Shown here piece after piece: positions 34,800 through 43,011 of a DNA stretch of 64,000 nt. The notes under the pieces are model-generated. The model was given only the letters and a program-made list of their open reading frames with translations, was not told the DNA's origin and searched no databases. The stretch's first letter is position 1. Every line of letters begins with the position of its first letter. Origin of the DNA: Tolypothrix sp. PCC 7712. GTDB lineage: Bacteria; Cyanobacteriota; Cyanobacteriia; Cyanobacteriales; Nostocaceae. A program made the position numbers and the translations under genes. The DNA is taken from the NCBI RefSeq assembly GCF_025860405.1, contig NZ_CP063785.1:5395390-5459389 (forward strand). The letters run 5' to 3'.

Positions 34800-35243
34800 A
34801 TGTGCGACTTTGACAAAGGCTTCATTTTATGCACTTGCAAGGACAAAGAAAAACCCATTGTGCATAACAAAAATTCGAGGCGATACAAACAGGAGCAAGC
34901 AACGACTCCCAAGGTGTATCGATGGTATTTATCTACATTTAAAAGATATAAAAGCGACGACGAGCCACTGATGGAAGGGCTATACGAATTTCCTGCGGCG
35001 GATATAGGCAAGGGACTAACGGACGATTGGGTTTTGCTCAATCTCAATGACAGAAATTGCTTTGATGTTGACTATACACCCCAAGAGGGTGATAACCTTG
35101 TCATCCAAGATGCTCATAAGAAATGGATTTATCTATCTTTTATTTTCCAAAATGGAGCCTGGGAAAAAGGACATTACAATCCATTTGATATTATCCAAAC
35201 TTTAACCATGAACGGAGAAGTAAAACAAATATTTTCCTATTGA
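34800..35243 (+). CDS. Protein of unknown function
   Basis: 147 residues, soluble, with a short Cys-bearing N-terminus (MCDFDKGFILCTCKDKE) and a C-terminal half rich in Trp, Tyr, Asp and Asn (DDWVLLNLNDRNCFDVDYTPQEGD, WIYLSFIFQNGAWEKGHYN). The sequence complexity and codon use argue for a real gene. No family recognised; it stands alone between two gene groups. Confidence 0.55.
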   Translation: MCDFDKGFILCTCKDKEKPIVHNKNSRRYKQEQATTPKVYRWYLSTFKRYKSDDEPLMEGLYEFPAADIGKGLTDDWVLLNLNDRNCFDVDYTPQEGDNLVIQDAHKKWIYLSFIFQNGAWEKGHYNPFDIIQTLTMNGEVKQIFSY

Positions 35244-35533
35244 CATCGACGCATATCTAGCAATCCTAAATAATTCATAATAAAACACCAAATTCATGCA
35301 GCTTAGGGAAGTCAAAAATTTGGCAGTTAAGCGACAACTCAAATAAAACCTTGACAATAGAGAAGTAATGACAGAAGAAATAAAACTCTGAAATCAGTCT
35401 TTTCCCTGATAAACAAATATCTTCTACAGGGTTCTGTTGGAGTGCATTTGGAGCAAATCTTTCTAGTTGATTTATTAAGTAAATATTAACTTGTAGTGGT
35501 AGTTATAGTTTAACTCAAGGCTAGCAGATAAAA

Positions 35534-36586
35534 ATGTATAAATATACTTGGACTATTCTCTGTTTAATCATAATAAATGGTCTATTCGACTCGGATATTC
35601 AAAAAGTACAAGCATCTAGTCTTTTTGTTAGACAAAATAAATTAACCAGTCAATCTTCAAAACCTAAACCTGTGACAAGCCCACTATTTCGTATTGTTAA
35701 AAATGGCAAGTATGGTTTTATTGACAAAACTGGTAAAATAGTTATCGAGCCGCAGTTTGATTTAGCTTGGAGCTTTATCGACGAGCGAGCGCAGATTAAA
35801 ATTAATGATAAATATGGGTATATCGAACCTACTGGCAAACTGATTATACCTCCACAATTTCGTTTAGCTTTTGCGTTCTCTAATAAACTCGCCTTAGTTG
35901 TAGTTGAAGATAAATATGGCTACATTAATACCAATGGGAAATTAGTAATTCCACCTCAATTTGAGGAAGCTTTAGCTTTTAAGAATGGGTTAGCAGCAGT
36001 GAAGATAGATGAGAAGTGGGGTTATATAGACTTGAGCGGTAAATTAGTCATTCAGCCGCAGTATGAACAAGCGCTACATTTTAACGAAGGATTAGCAGCA
36101 GTAAAAATTAATAATAGATGGGGCTATATAAATTCTCAAGGACATATAGTTATACAACCCAAGTTTGAAGAAATCTTAGGATTTTCACAAGGATTGGCAG
36201 CAGTAAAAATTGGTGATAAATATGGTTATATTAATCAATCTGGTCAAATTGTTATTTTACCAAAATTTGATGAGGCTTGGGAATTTACTGAAAATTTAGC
36301 AGTAGTAAAAAGCGGTAATAAATGGGGTTATATTAATCCTAGCGGAGAGAGGGTTATTGCTCCTAAATTTGATATGGTAACCTCATTTTCTGAAGGATTA
36401 GCTGCTGTCAAAGTTGATAATAAATATGGCTATATTGATACTCAAGGTAAAATAGTAATTCAGCCACAATTTGATTTGGCTCTGAGTTTTAAAAATGAAC
36501 TGGCTTTAGTATATCTTGATGGCAAGGCTGGCTATATCAATAAAACCGGAGAGTTTATTTGGACTCCCAGTAATTACTATTACTAA
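35534..36586 (+). CDS. WG-repeat protein, exported
   Basis: 350 residues. The N-terminus (MYKYTWTILCLIIINGLFDS) is a signal peptide or anchor. From residue 57 on there are about nine WG-type repeats, each with a core like KYGYINTNGKLVIPPQFEEA followed by LAAVK. It is related in design to the protein at 30432, but the individual repeats differ, so the two are old paralogues or independent members. A binding surface outside the cytoplasmic membrane is the likely role. Confidence 0.85.
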   Translation: MYKYTWTILCLIIINGLFDSDIQKVQASSLFVRQNKLTSQSSKPKPVTSPLFRIVKNGKYGFIDKTGKIVIEPQFDLAWSFIDERAQIKINDKYGYIEPTGKLIIPPQFRLAFAFSNKLALVVVEDKYGYINTNGKLVIPPQFEEALAFKNGLAAVKIDEKWGYIDLSGKLVIQPQYEQALHFNEGLAAVKINNRWGYINSQGHIVIQPKFEEILGFSQGLAAVKIGDKYGYINQSGQIVILPKFDEAWEFTENLAVVKSGNKWGYINPSGERVIAPKFDMVTSFSEGLAAVKVDNKYGYIDTQGKIVIQPQFDLALSFKNELALVYLDGKAGYINKTGEFIWTPSNYYY

Positions 36587-37140
36587 ACGACGAGTTTTAA
36601 TTGCGATTAGTAGTGCTTGTCCTTATAAAGAGAGTTTTGCAACGGTTTATAAGTGTTTATCTCAACTACCTTGTCTTGACTAAAAATGGTCTAATTTAAT
36701 TAACAAGTAATAACTGAATTATGGTTTTTAATAACTAATTTTTTGGGTTATCTTACTTGATTTAACCCATCAATTGCCATGTCAATTTTTATCACTAAAA
36801 TTTTTTCGCTTCAGTATTAAGCACTACTAACGTATTTTATCTATCTTCAGGTGCTTCGGCTTTCACCTGAAAATACTCAGGCTGTGAAGGTATTTTGATA
36901 ATGTATTAATTAAACCATCTTCAATTTGGCTAAACTAAGCGTTTTTTTCCGACTTGTGAGAAATCCGGGTTTACAGTGCCTAAGCTATCTGAGGGTTTTT
37001 TTCAACTTCAAATGATTGTTAATAATCTGACTTGCTCAATTTTTCAAAACTTCAATATCCCTTATTTCTATTTTTCCTCTGCCTAGAGTGACAAAAGAGG
37101 GTTAGTTCAGGGAATAAGGAAGCTTGATTTTGCAGAATTT
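36587..37140. other. Gap with the remains of an IS701-type element end
   Basis: AT-rich, no gene. 36993-37101 matches the right end of the IS at 46994-48382. The rest holds nothing I recognise. Confidence 0.6.
36993..37101. mobile_element. Remnant of the right end of an IS701-type element
   Basis: The stretch from GGGTTTTTTT to GACAAAAGAGGG follows the last 110 bases of the element at 46994-48382, including the terminal repeat TGCCTAGAGTGACAAAAGA. The transposase body is absent. Confidence 0.75.
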
Positions 37141-38662
37141 CAGTAGACCTAAAAGTTCTGCGATCGCTAAAGAATGGTAGTGTATGATACCGTTTTTTGG
37201 AAATGCACAAAAGGTGATTGTGAGATGTGAGTAATAAGATTCACTTATAGATAAACCCCAAAAATCAACCAGATGGTAAACAAACTTCGCAGGCTACCCC
37301 ATAGTTGCGGTCTACTGTTTGACGTAAAAATTCAAGCATTTGTTTGAGGGTAAATAGATGAGAAAGAACTTGTCTAGAGCTTCTTTTCAAACGGCTAAGA
37401 TAATGCCATACTAGATAAATCCAAATATTAATAATTAAAAATGATAAAGCTACAAATAAAAGTCGAATAGTAGGATTTTTAATAGTAGTTTTAATTCGAC
37501 ACTGGTTTTTCATCCGATAGCTACTCTCAATCCCAAAACGGAGACGGTAGTCATCATGTATAGAATGTAATGACAGCTTAACTTTATAAATAGCATAAAT
37601 AAAAAACTCCCGACCATGCGCTCGTCTTTTACCATTTTTATATGTACAAACTATCCACACATTAAAAGTGACTGAGCCATACTTATCGCTGTTTAAAGTA
37701 TAACTGGTCTTGTAACTACGCCGCCCTCTAATCAATTGTCTAGTCCCGCCATGTTTGCCTCGAATAATTACTGGCATTTCAAAGGGAATGTCGAGAGCTT
37801 GCAACCATCTGATGACTGGGACACAGAAGAATTCTCGGTCTAAATACAATCGTTCTACTTTCAGATTTAAAGGTTCAATTAGTGCTAAAAGATAAGTGAT
37901 AATTGCTGCCGCGCGTATTTTGTTGTTGAACAGCTTTAATAGCTAAAGTGACTCGTTTATTCTTCTTAATTACATAAACAGTAGCGTAAGCATAAAAAGA
38001 ACAAGTGCCACTTTTAGCTTGACTTCTATAAATATATGGTGCTTCTAATGGTGATGGCTCACCATAATAAGGAATCAAGTTAAAATCGATGGCAATTTTT
38101 TGTTGACCTTCTCGGATTGCATCTGGTAAGCGGCTTTGAAGTGCGGTATTTAAATCTAATTCCAGAGAGTTCAAGTCGGAATATTTTTCTAAATGATAAC
38201 GAATATCGTTACTTGTGGGAACATTTTTTAATACTTTACTCGTGTTTTCTATGCTATCTCTTTGGGTAGCTGCCCTAATTAAAATTTCAAATATATTTTG
38301 TTGCTCACACTTACCCTGAGTCTGGATTGGAATGTTTTCAGTTAAACAGTTCACTACTTGGTTCAAGGTTTTACTATCAGTTAAAACCGGCATATTTGCA
38401 GTCATAGTCAAATAAATAATCTTTTAAGTCAAAAATTTTGCTTCTTCACTCCAATACTTTACAAAAATTCTAAGACACAGCACCAGAACATACTTCTCCT
38501 GCGAGAACTATCCTTAACTTTTTGGCTAATTTATTAGTTTTACTTATATTATATTTACAGATGACTTTTTGAAAAAGCGTATCAAAAATTACAGTTTTTT
38601 AGGCAACAATAAGATGTGCATCTATCGATCACAGAGCGATCGCAGAACTTTTAGGTCTACTG
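37141..38662 (-). mobile_element. ISH3-type insertion sequence with 5-base target duplication
   Basis: The ends are near-perfect inverted repeats of 28 bases starting CAGTAGACCTAAAAGTTCTG (37141-37168 and 38635-38662). The target site AATTT is duplicated at 37136-37140 and 38663-38667. The element is 1522 bases long and carries one transposase gene broken by a frameshift. The intact ends show that insertion is recent relative to the other remnants here. Confidence 0.85.
37265..38411 (-). pseudogene. ISH3-type transposase, one frameshift
   Basis: The 5' part (178 codons, from 38411) contains the N-terminal region and the first catalytic Asp (KIAIDFNLIPYYG). It then runs out of frame near 37905-37920 and stops at 37875. 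The 3' part continues in another frame through IITYLLALIEPLNLKVE, LYLDREFFCVPV with the second Asp, and FGIESSYRM with the final Glu. Joining the frames gives the usual length of about 380 residues. One insertion or deletion near AACAACAAAATACGCGCGGC explains the break. I see no slippery site that would argue for programmed frameshifting. Confidence 0.82.
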
Positions 38663-38730
38663 AATTTGTATTAGGAATGTGGATTAAAGTAGGGTGTCGT
38701 TAGCGAAGCGTAACGCACCATTAAATATTC

Positions 38731-39813
38731 TTAACTTTGAATAAATTTAGTAAAAATTATTTCTGCTGCTTCTCGCAAGCGATCGCTATTTCCTAGTAAT
38801 AGTTCGGCATGGATGAATAGCGGGTCTGCAATTTGTTTTTGTTGTGCTTCTAATCGGCTGTAATAGTTTGTATAATTATGAATATTTGCATTTTGATTAA
38901 CCTGTTCAAAGTTTTGTAAAAAAGTAATATTTCCTTCTGGATTGGGTTTGAGTTTCAGTTTTGCAGCAATTGCGCGATAATTCGCTTGGGGATGAATATG
39001 TAAAATTGCGCTAGTAGGAATCAGATAAGATGTTGCGATCGCTGCACCAAGTTCCCCAGCGATTAAAAAATCATATTCGGCTGCTTGTTGAGTAATTTTG
39101 TTAGCAATTTCTGTAAATTTACCTGAAAAAACATAGCTAAAACTACCCAATAACAATTTTGGACGTAAACTTTCCGCATAGCCCATTTCCCAGCGTTCCA
39201 GGAGTTTTGTATAGTTGCTAATCCGATATTTTCCTTCTGGTTGTTTTTGTAAGTATCCTAATTTGGATAAGTTAGTTAATGTTTTCTTGGTAGTAGCTAA
39301 TGTCACTCCCGCAGCTTCTGATAAATATTTTTGGGAATCTTTTAATATCTGGGGACATTTGAGCAAAATATAAATAACTTGTAGGCTATTTGCTGTGATT
39401 TGGATTAAAGAAGTTTGTTTTTCTTTGATTTATCGTTGACCGCGAATTAAAATATAGACTGCGGGATTATTAAGATAAACATTAACAGCAGCATCAATAA
39501 ATTCAATCTGGTTTTTAATTAGTTTTTCAATAACTGGTTCGGATAGGTAATTTGTGATTAATACTAATTCTTCGTTTTGCTTCTGTTTATGTAGTTGAAA
39601 ATAGGCAATTACTAAATCCGCAGTTTTCGCTGTGATATCAGGCTGAATTGTATAGCTGTATTTAATTGATTTTAAGGGACTATGAATTTGAATTATACCG
39701 TTTTTATCCGTGTTGATTTGAGTGGGAAGCAGTGGTTTGTAATCAACTTTAATATTTGGTAATGTCTGGAGATTATCTAGACATTGTTGTAATAATTTAT
39801 CTTCATGTTTCAT
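38731..39813 (-). pseudogene. AbiEi-type antitoxin gene interrupted by one in-frame stop codon
   Basis: The upstream part (127 codons, 39813-39430) ends in AVYILIRGQR. After one TAA (39430-39432) the same frame continues as IKEKQTSLIQITANSLQVIYILL, through a winged-helix segment (KYLSEAAGVTLATTKKTLTNLSKLGYL), to a C-terminal domain ending EIIFTKFIQS at 38731. The whole would be about 360 residues, as in type IV AbiEi-family antitoxins of cyanobacteria. A single point mutation (for example AAA to TAA) explains the break. No AbiEii nucleotidyltransferase toxin is found beside it. The downstream half could still be made from an internal start. Confidence 0.75.
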
Positions 39814-39904
39814 GCCATTTGTTGAGGTTGTAAAATTTGGCGATCGCAGAAATTATAAAACAAACAAAAACTTAATAATAAGTGCAGTGTGTATAAAAAA
39901 TAAT

Positions 39905-40001
39905 AAATCTTACTCGTTGTTATCATCGAATAATTGTTCAGGATCGCGTAACCTATCCTGTGAACCATGACGAACCCTATGAATACGAACAATGCCGCTA
40001 T
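39905..40001 (-). pseudogene. Possible 3' fragment of a RelE/ParE-type toxin gene, cut by the IS66-type element
   Basis: Read on the minus strand from the left edge of the IS, the sequence gives ENSGIVRIHRVRHGSQDR and then a charged tail ending in a stop. This resembles the last strand and His-Gly-x-x-Asp/Arg end of RelE/ParE toxins. The rest of the gene is not found on the other side of the IS. The evidence is one short frame. Confidence 0.35.
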
Positions 40002-41556
40002 TTTCGTAAGGATTCAGGTGGCAGAGTATTGACAAAGGGATCGCTTGAGGAGGAGTATCACAGATATGAACCAAAACCTGCCTCAAGATTTAGACCGGGA
40101 AAGCTTGAACCAGTTATCGAAACAAGAACTGGTAGAGATAATCATTGAGCAGAGCAAGGTAATAGGTGAATTACAGAAAACAGTATTAGAACTACAGCAA
40201 GAAATAGAACGTTTAAAAGTCAGCAGAGATTTAGACAGCAAAACCTCATCTAAGCCGCCATCAGGGGACATCCTCAAAAAGAGTGAAAACAAAAAAGCAG
40301 CACCGCAAGAAGAATCAAATCATCCCAAAAGAAAGCCAGGTGGGCAACCAGGGCATCAAGGTAAGACCCGTAAGGGTTTTGGTAGAGTAGATCGTTGTGA
40401 AATCTTACGTCCAAGTGATTGTGTCTGTTGTGGTCAAAAAGCGTTTGCGGCTGTGGCAGTAAAAGTAGAAAAACAGTCTGTAGCGCAACTAGTGGAGCGT
40501 CCCATTGAAATAGTTGAGTATCAACGCCATACGTGCCAGTGTGAGTACTGTGGCAATATACAAACAGCCTCCTGGTCACAAGATATCATCCCAGGACAGG
40601 ATTTAGGGATTTCTTTACAGGCATTTTTAGGATGGGCAAATAATTATGCACATATGCCCTATGAAAAACAGCAAGAAATGTTGTGGGAGTTAGGTCAAAT
40701 TGAAATTGGGCTGGGAACTTTAGTCACCACAAATGAACGAATTCAAACAGCGATTCAACCAAGCATTACTGAGTTAAGTAATTGGGTAAAACAGACACAA
40801 CCTAACATTCATGTGGATGAAACACCTTGGTCTGTCAAGGGAGTTAAAGAATGGTTGTGGGTAGTTGCCAATTCTGAGTTTTGCCTGTTTACTGCTGCTG
40901 ACACTCGTTCCAGAGCAGAACTAGAAGCCATTTTAGGGGCTAAATATACAGGGGTAATCAGCAGCGATGATTTTAGTGTTTACAATGGCTATGCGGTGCC
41001 TGAGCAGCAGAAATGTTTGGCTCATCTACGCCGTCACTTCAAAAAACTAATTCAACTTCCAGGTCTTCACAACCAAGCTATTGGTGAAGCATTTGTGGAT
41101 TTAATTGATGAAGCTTTTGGAAATTATGCCCAATGGTTTGAGACTCTTGACTGCGCCAGTTATAACGATTGGGTCAATCAATTCAAATCTAAATTGCAAC
41201 AAACACTTGATGACTGGATTAACTTAGCCGGAGCTACAGCAGGAAACCTTTTACGTTCCTTGCGCGATAAAGCCTCCCAATGGTGGTATTTCCTTGACAA
41301 CCCTGAAGTTCCTCCTGATAACAATCAAGCCGAGCGATCGCTGCGTTTGGCTGTGACAAAACGTAAAGTTAGTGGTGGTTCCCGTTCGATGGAGCGGTTT
41401 CAACATACTGCCAATTTGTTGACGGTGGTTCAAACCTGTCGTCGTCAAAGTCTGTCTGTTATTGATTTTTTTGTACAAGCACTAATTGCTGACTCTATTA
41501 ATTCTCAGTCTCGCCCTTCTCTAGTTCCTCAATTTTAGACCTGAATCCTTACGAAA
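40002..41556 (+). mobile_element. IS66-type insertion sequence
   Basis: Inverted repeats TTTCGTAAGGATTCAGGT (40002-40019) and the complement (41539-41556) enclose one large transposase gene. The accessory genes tnpA and tnpB of classical IS66 are absent, as in many cyanobacterial members. I could not find a clear target duplication. Confidence 0.78.
40066..41538 (+). CDS. IS66-family transposase (TnpC type)
   Basis: About 490 residues from MNQNLPQDLDR; the frame extends slightly upstream. A leucine-zipper-like N-terminus (KQELVEIIIEQSKVIGELQKTVLELQQEIERLK) is followed by the Lys-rich, Pro-Gly-rich linker (KRKPGGQPGHQGKTR) and a zinc-finger-type set (CVCCGQKAF, CQCEYCG). The DDE domain comes next: HVDETPW (first Asp), ISSDDFSVYNGY (second Asp) and NNQAERSLRLAVTKRKVSGG (Glu). 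It appears complete and may be active. Confidence 0.85.
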   Translation: MNQNLPQDLDRESLNQLSKQELVEIIIEQSKVIGELQKTVLELQQEIERLKVSRDLDSKTSSKPPSGDILKKSENKKAAPQEESNHPKRKPGGQPGHQGKTRKGFGRVDRCEILRPSDCVCCGQKAFAAVAVKVEKQSVAQLVERPIEIVEYQRHTCQCEYCGNIQTASWSQDIIPGQDLGISLQAFLGWANNYAHMPYEKQQEMLWELGQIEIGLGTLVTTNERIQTAIQPSITELSNWVKQTQPNIHVDETPWSVKGVKEWLWVVANSEFCLFTAADTRSRAELEAILGAKYTGVISSDDFSVYNGYAVPEQQKCLAHLRRHFKKLIQLPGLHNQAIGEAFVDLIDEAFGNYAQWFETLDCASYNDWVNQFKSKLQQTLDDWINLAGATAGNLLRSLRDKASQWWYFLDNPEVPPDNNQAERSLRLAVTKRKVSGGSRSMERFQHTANLLTVVQTCRRQSLSVIDFFVQALIADSINSQSRPSLVPQF

Positions 41557-41945
41557 TCAAAATGACTCAATATTGCTGATAAATATTCATCAGTCTATTA
41601 AAATGCAAAAAATTAGCAATTTTTCATTGATCGAAAATTGCCATGAATTTGCACTAATTTAAAAAACTTTATCTTGTTTTAAACATACTTAAACATACAT
41701 CGTACTTTATGTTGATAGATTTACCGTATTTAAGACAATATTGATAACCTACCTCTTAAGCAAAAATAAGTCAAGAACCTAGTTGGCTAGCATTAATACT
41801 AGTTATGTTGTTATTGTTGACAAATGCTCAACTATTGTGATATGGATGCTTTCTTCTGCCAAGGTTTCTCCTAAAAGCAGCGCTTTTAAATGTTGTTACA
41901 CATTGTAAGAAAGCGTTAGTGATATGCCATCTCATCTTTAAAAAC
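41557..41945. other. Gap between the IS66-type element and a HAD gene
   Basis: No gene seen. It contains a perfect 8-base-pair hairpin (GCAATTTT/AAAATTGC, 41616-41641) and one copy of the candidate operator (TACTTT-N14-ACCGTA, 41703-41728). Confidence 0.4.
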
Positions 41946-42590
41946 TTATAGGCGATCGCATTTCAGCGCGTAAATATTATCAAGCAATTTTGCCAGGGAT
42001 TTCATATTAGAAAATATATGATTTTTGTCCTCTGCTTCTTCACTAGAATATTTCAGAGCATAGATTCCGGCTGAATGTGCGGCTTGAATTCCGACATCAC
42101 TATCTTCAATCACAACACAATACTCCGGTGGAAATCCCATTTTATTGGCTGCGTATAAGAATAAACCTGGGTCGGGTTTCCAAGAGCCTATCTCATAAGA
42201 ACTAAACAAGCGCTCATCAAAATAATGCAATAATTTTGTGACATTTAAAGCTTTACGAATTTTTGCTATAGGGGCACTTGAAGCAATACAGAAAGGGTAT
42301 TCCAAAGTTTTGAGCATCTCTGAAACGCCTGGGATTGGCTGCAAGTTAAATTCAAATAATTCATTCACCCTTTGACGATATGTTGCTTCAAAATCTATCG
42401 GCAGCTTTACGCCATATCTTATTTCTATATCCGCTAAAATTAAAGCTAACTTTCTGCCACGATATCGATAAATAAGACTGTCAATTGATTCGTCGATAAA
42501 AGGTAGCAAATCGATAAATGCTTGGTTACAAAGCTTCTCACTATCAACTAATGTTCCATCTAAATCAAAAATGATACAAAGATGCTTCAT
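41946..42590 (-). CDS. HAD-superfamily hydrolase, phosphoglucomutase/phosphatase-like
   Basis: 214 residues. All four HAD motifs are visible: DLDGTLVDS (nucleophile Asp near 9 and Asp 11), SSAP near 109-112, Lys in WKPDPGLF near 148, and VIEDSDVGIQAA near 170. A helical cap between motifs 1 and 2 marks subfamily I. Such enzymes dephosphorylate small sugar phosphates or act as mutases; the substrate cannot be read from sequence. It sits downstream of the flavoprotein-ferredoxin pair in the same direction, 80 bases after the ferredoxin gene, but a link is not established. Confidence 0.8.
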   Translation of the reverse strand: MKHLCIIFDLDGTLVDSEKLCNQAFIDLLPFIDESIDSLIYRYRGRKLALILADIEIRYGVKLPIDFEATYRQRVNELFEFNLQPIPGVSEMLKTLEYPFCIASSAPIAKIRKALNVTKLLHYFDERLFSSYEIGSWKPDPGLFLYAANKMGFPPEYCVVIEDSDVGIQAAHSAGIYALKYSSEEAEDKNHIFSNMKSLAKLLDNIYALKCDRL

Positions 42591-42624
42591 TTATGAAAAA
42601 CGACAAAAGAAATTATTCCGTTTC

Positions 42625-42668
42625 AAATTGTTGACGGTTAACAGTTAACAGTCAACCGTCAACAGTGA
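42625..42668. repeat. Tandem heptamer-like repeat (TTAACAG / GTCAACC type)
   Basis: GTTGACGGTTAACAGTTAACAGTCAACCGTCAACAGTGAAC consists of overlapping 7-base units with alternating orientation. Related blocks occur at about 46888-46920 and 53797-53836. Confidence 0.7.
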
Positions 42669-42669
42669 A

Positions 42670-43011
42670 CTAACTTTGATAAGGGCGTGGTAGTTGGCGC
42701 AATTTATGAGCAGTATCTAATTCACTGTTATTTTTTCTGCCATATCCCCAACCTAAAATGCGGCGATATTCACCCATAATCCCACTTTCAATTAAATCAT
42801 CCTCGTTGACTGCAACATTAGTATGAGATTGGGGTGCAACATAAAGCGCATCTGCTGGACAGTATGCTTCACACATAAAACAAGTTTGACAATCTTCCTG
42901 ACGCGCGATCGCAGGTGGTTGGTTAGGAACTGCGTCAAAGACATTGGTAGGGCAAACTTGAACGCAGACATTACAATTAATGCAGAGTTGATGGCTGACA
43001 AGCTCGATCAT
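42670..43011 (-). CDS. Two-cluster 4Fe-4S ferredoxin, partner of the flavoprotein
   Basis: 113 residues. Two ferredoxin motifs, CINCNVCVQVCP (10-21) and CQTCFMCEAYCP (40-51), bind two 4Fe-4S clusters; a tail of 60 residues follows. The start overlaps the stop of the upstream flavoprotein gene (ATGA), so the two are made together. The pairing of a fumarate-reductase-type flavoprotein with a small two-cluster ferredoxin mirrors adenylylsulfate reductase (AprA/AprB), although the tail differs. In this organosulfur neighbourhood an electron-transfer role in sulfur compound redox chemistry is a reasonable inference. Confidence 0.8.
   Translation of the reverse strand: MIELVSHQLCINCNVCVQVCPTNVFDAVPNQPPAIARQEDCQTCFMCEAYCPADALYVAPQSHTNVAVNEDDLIESGIMGEYRRILGWGYGRKNNSELDTAHKLRQLPRPYQS

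Noticed and set aside
37870..37930. Programmed frameshift in the ISH3-type transposase
   Set aside because: No A6G or A7-type slippery run at the break; a plain insertion or deletion fits better.
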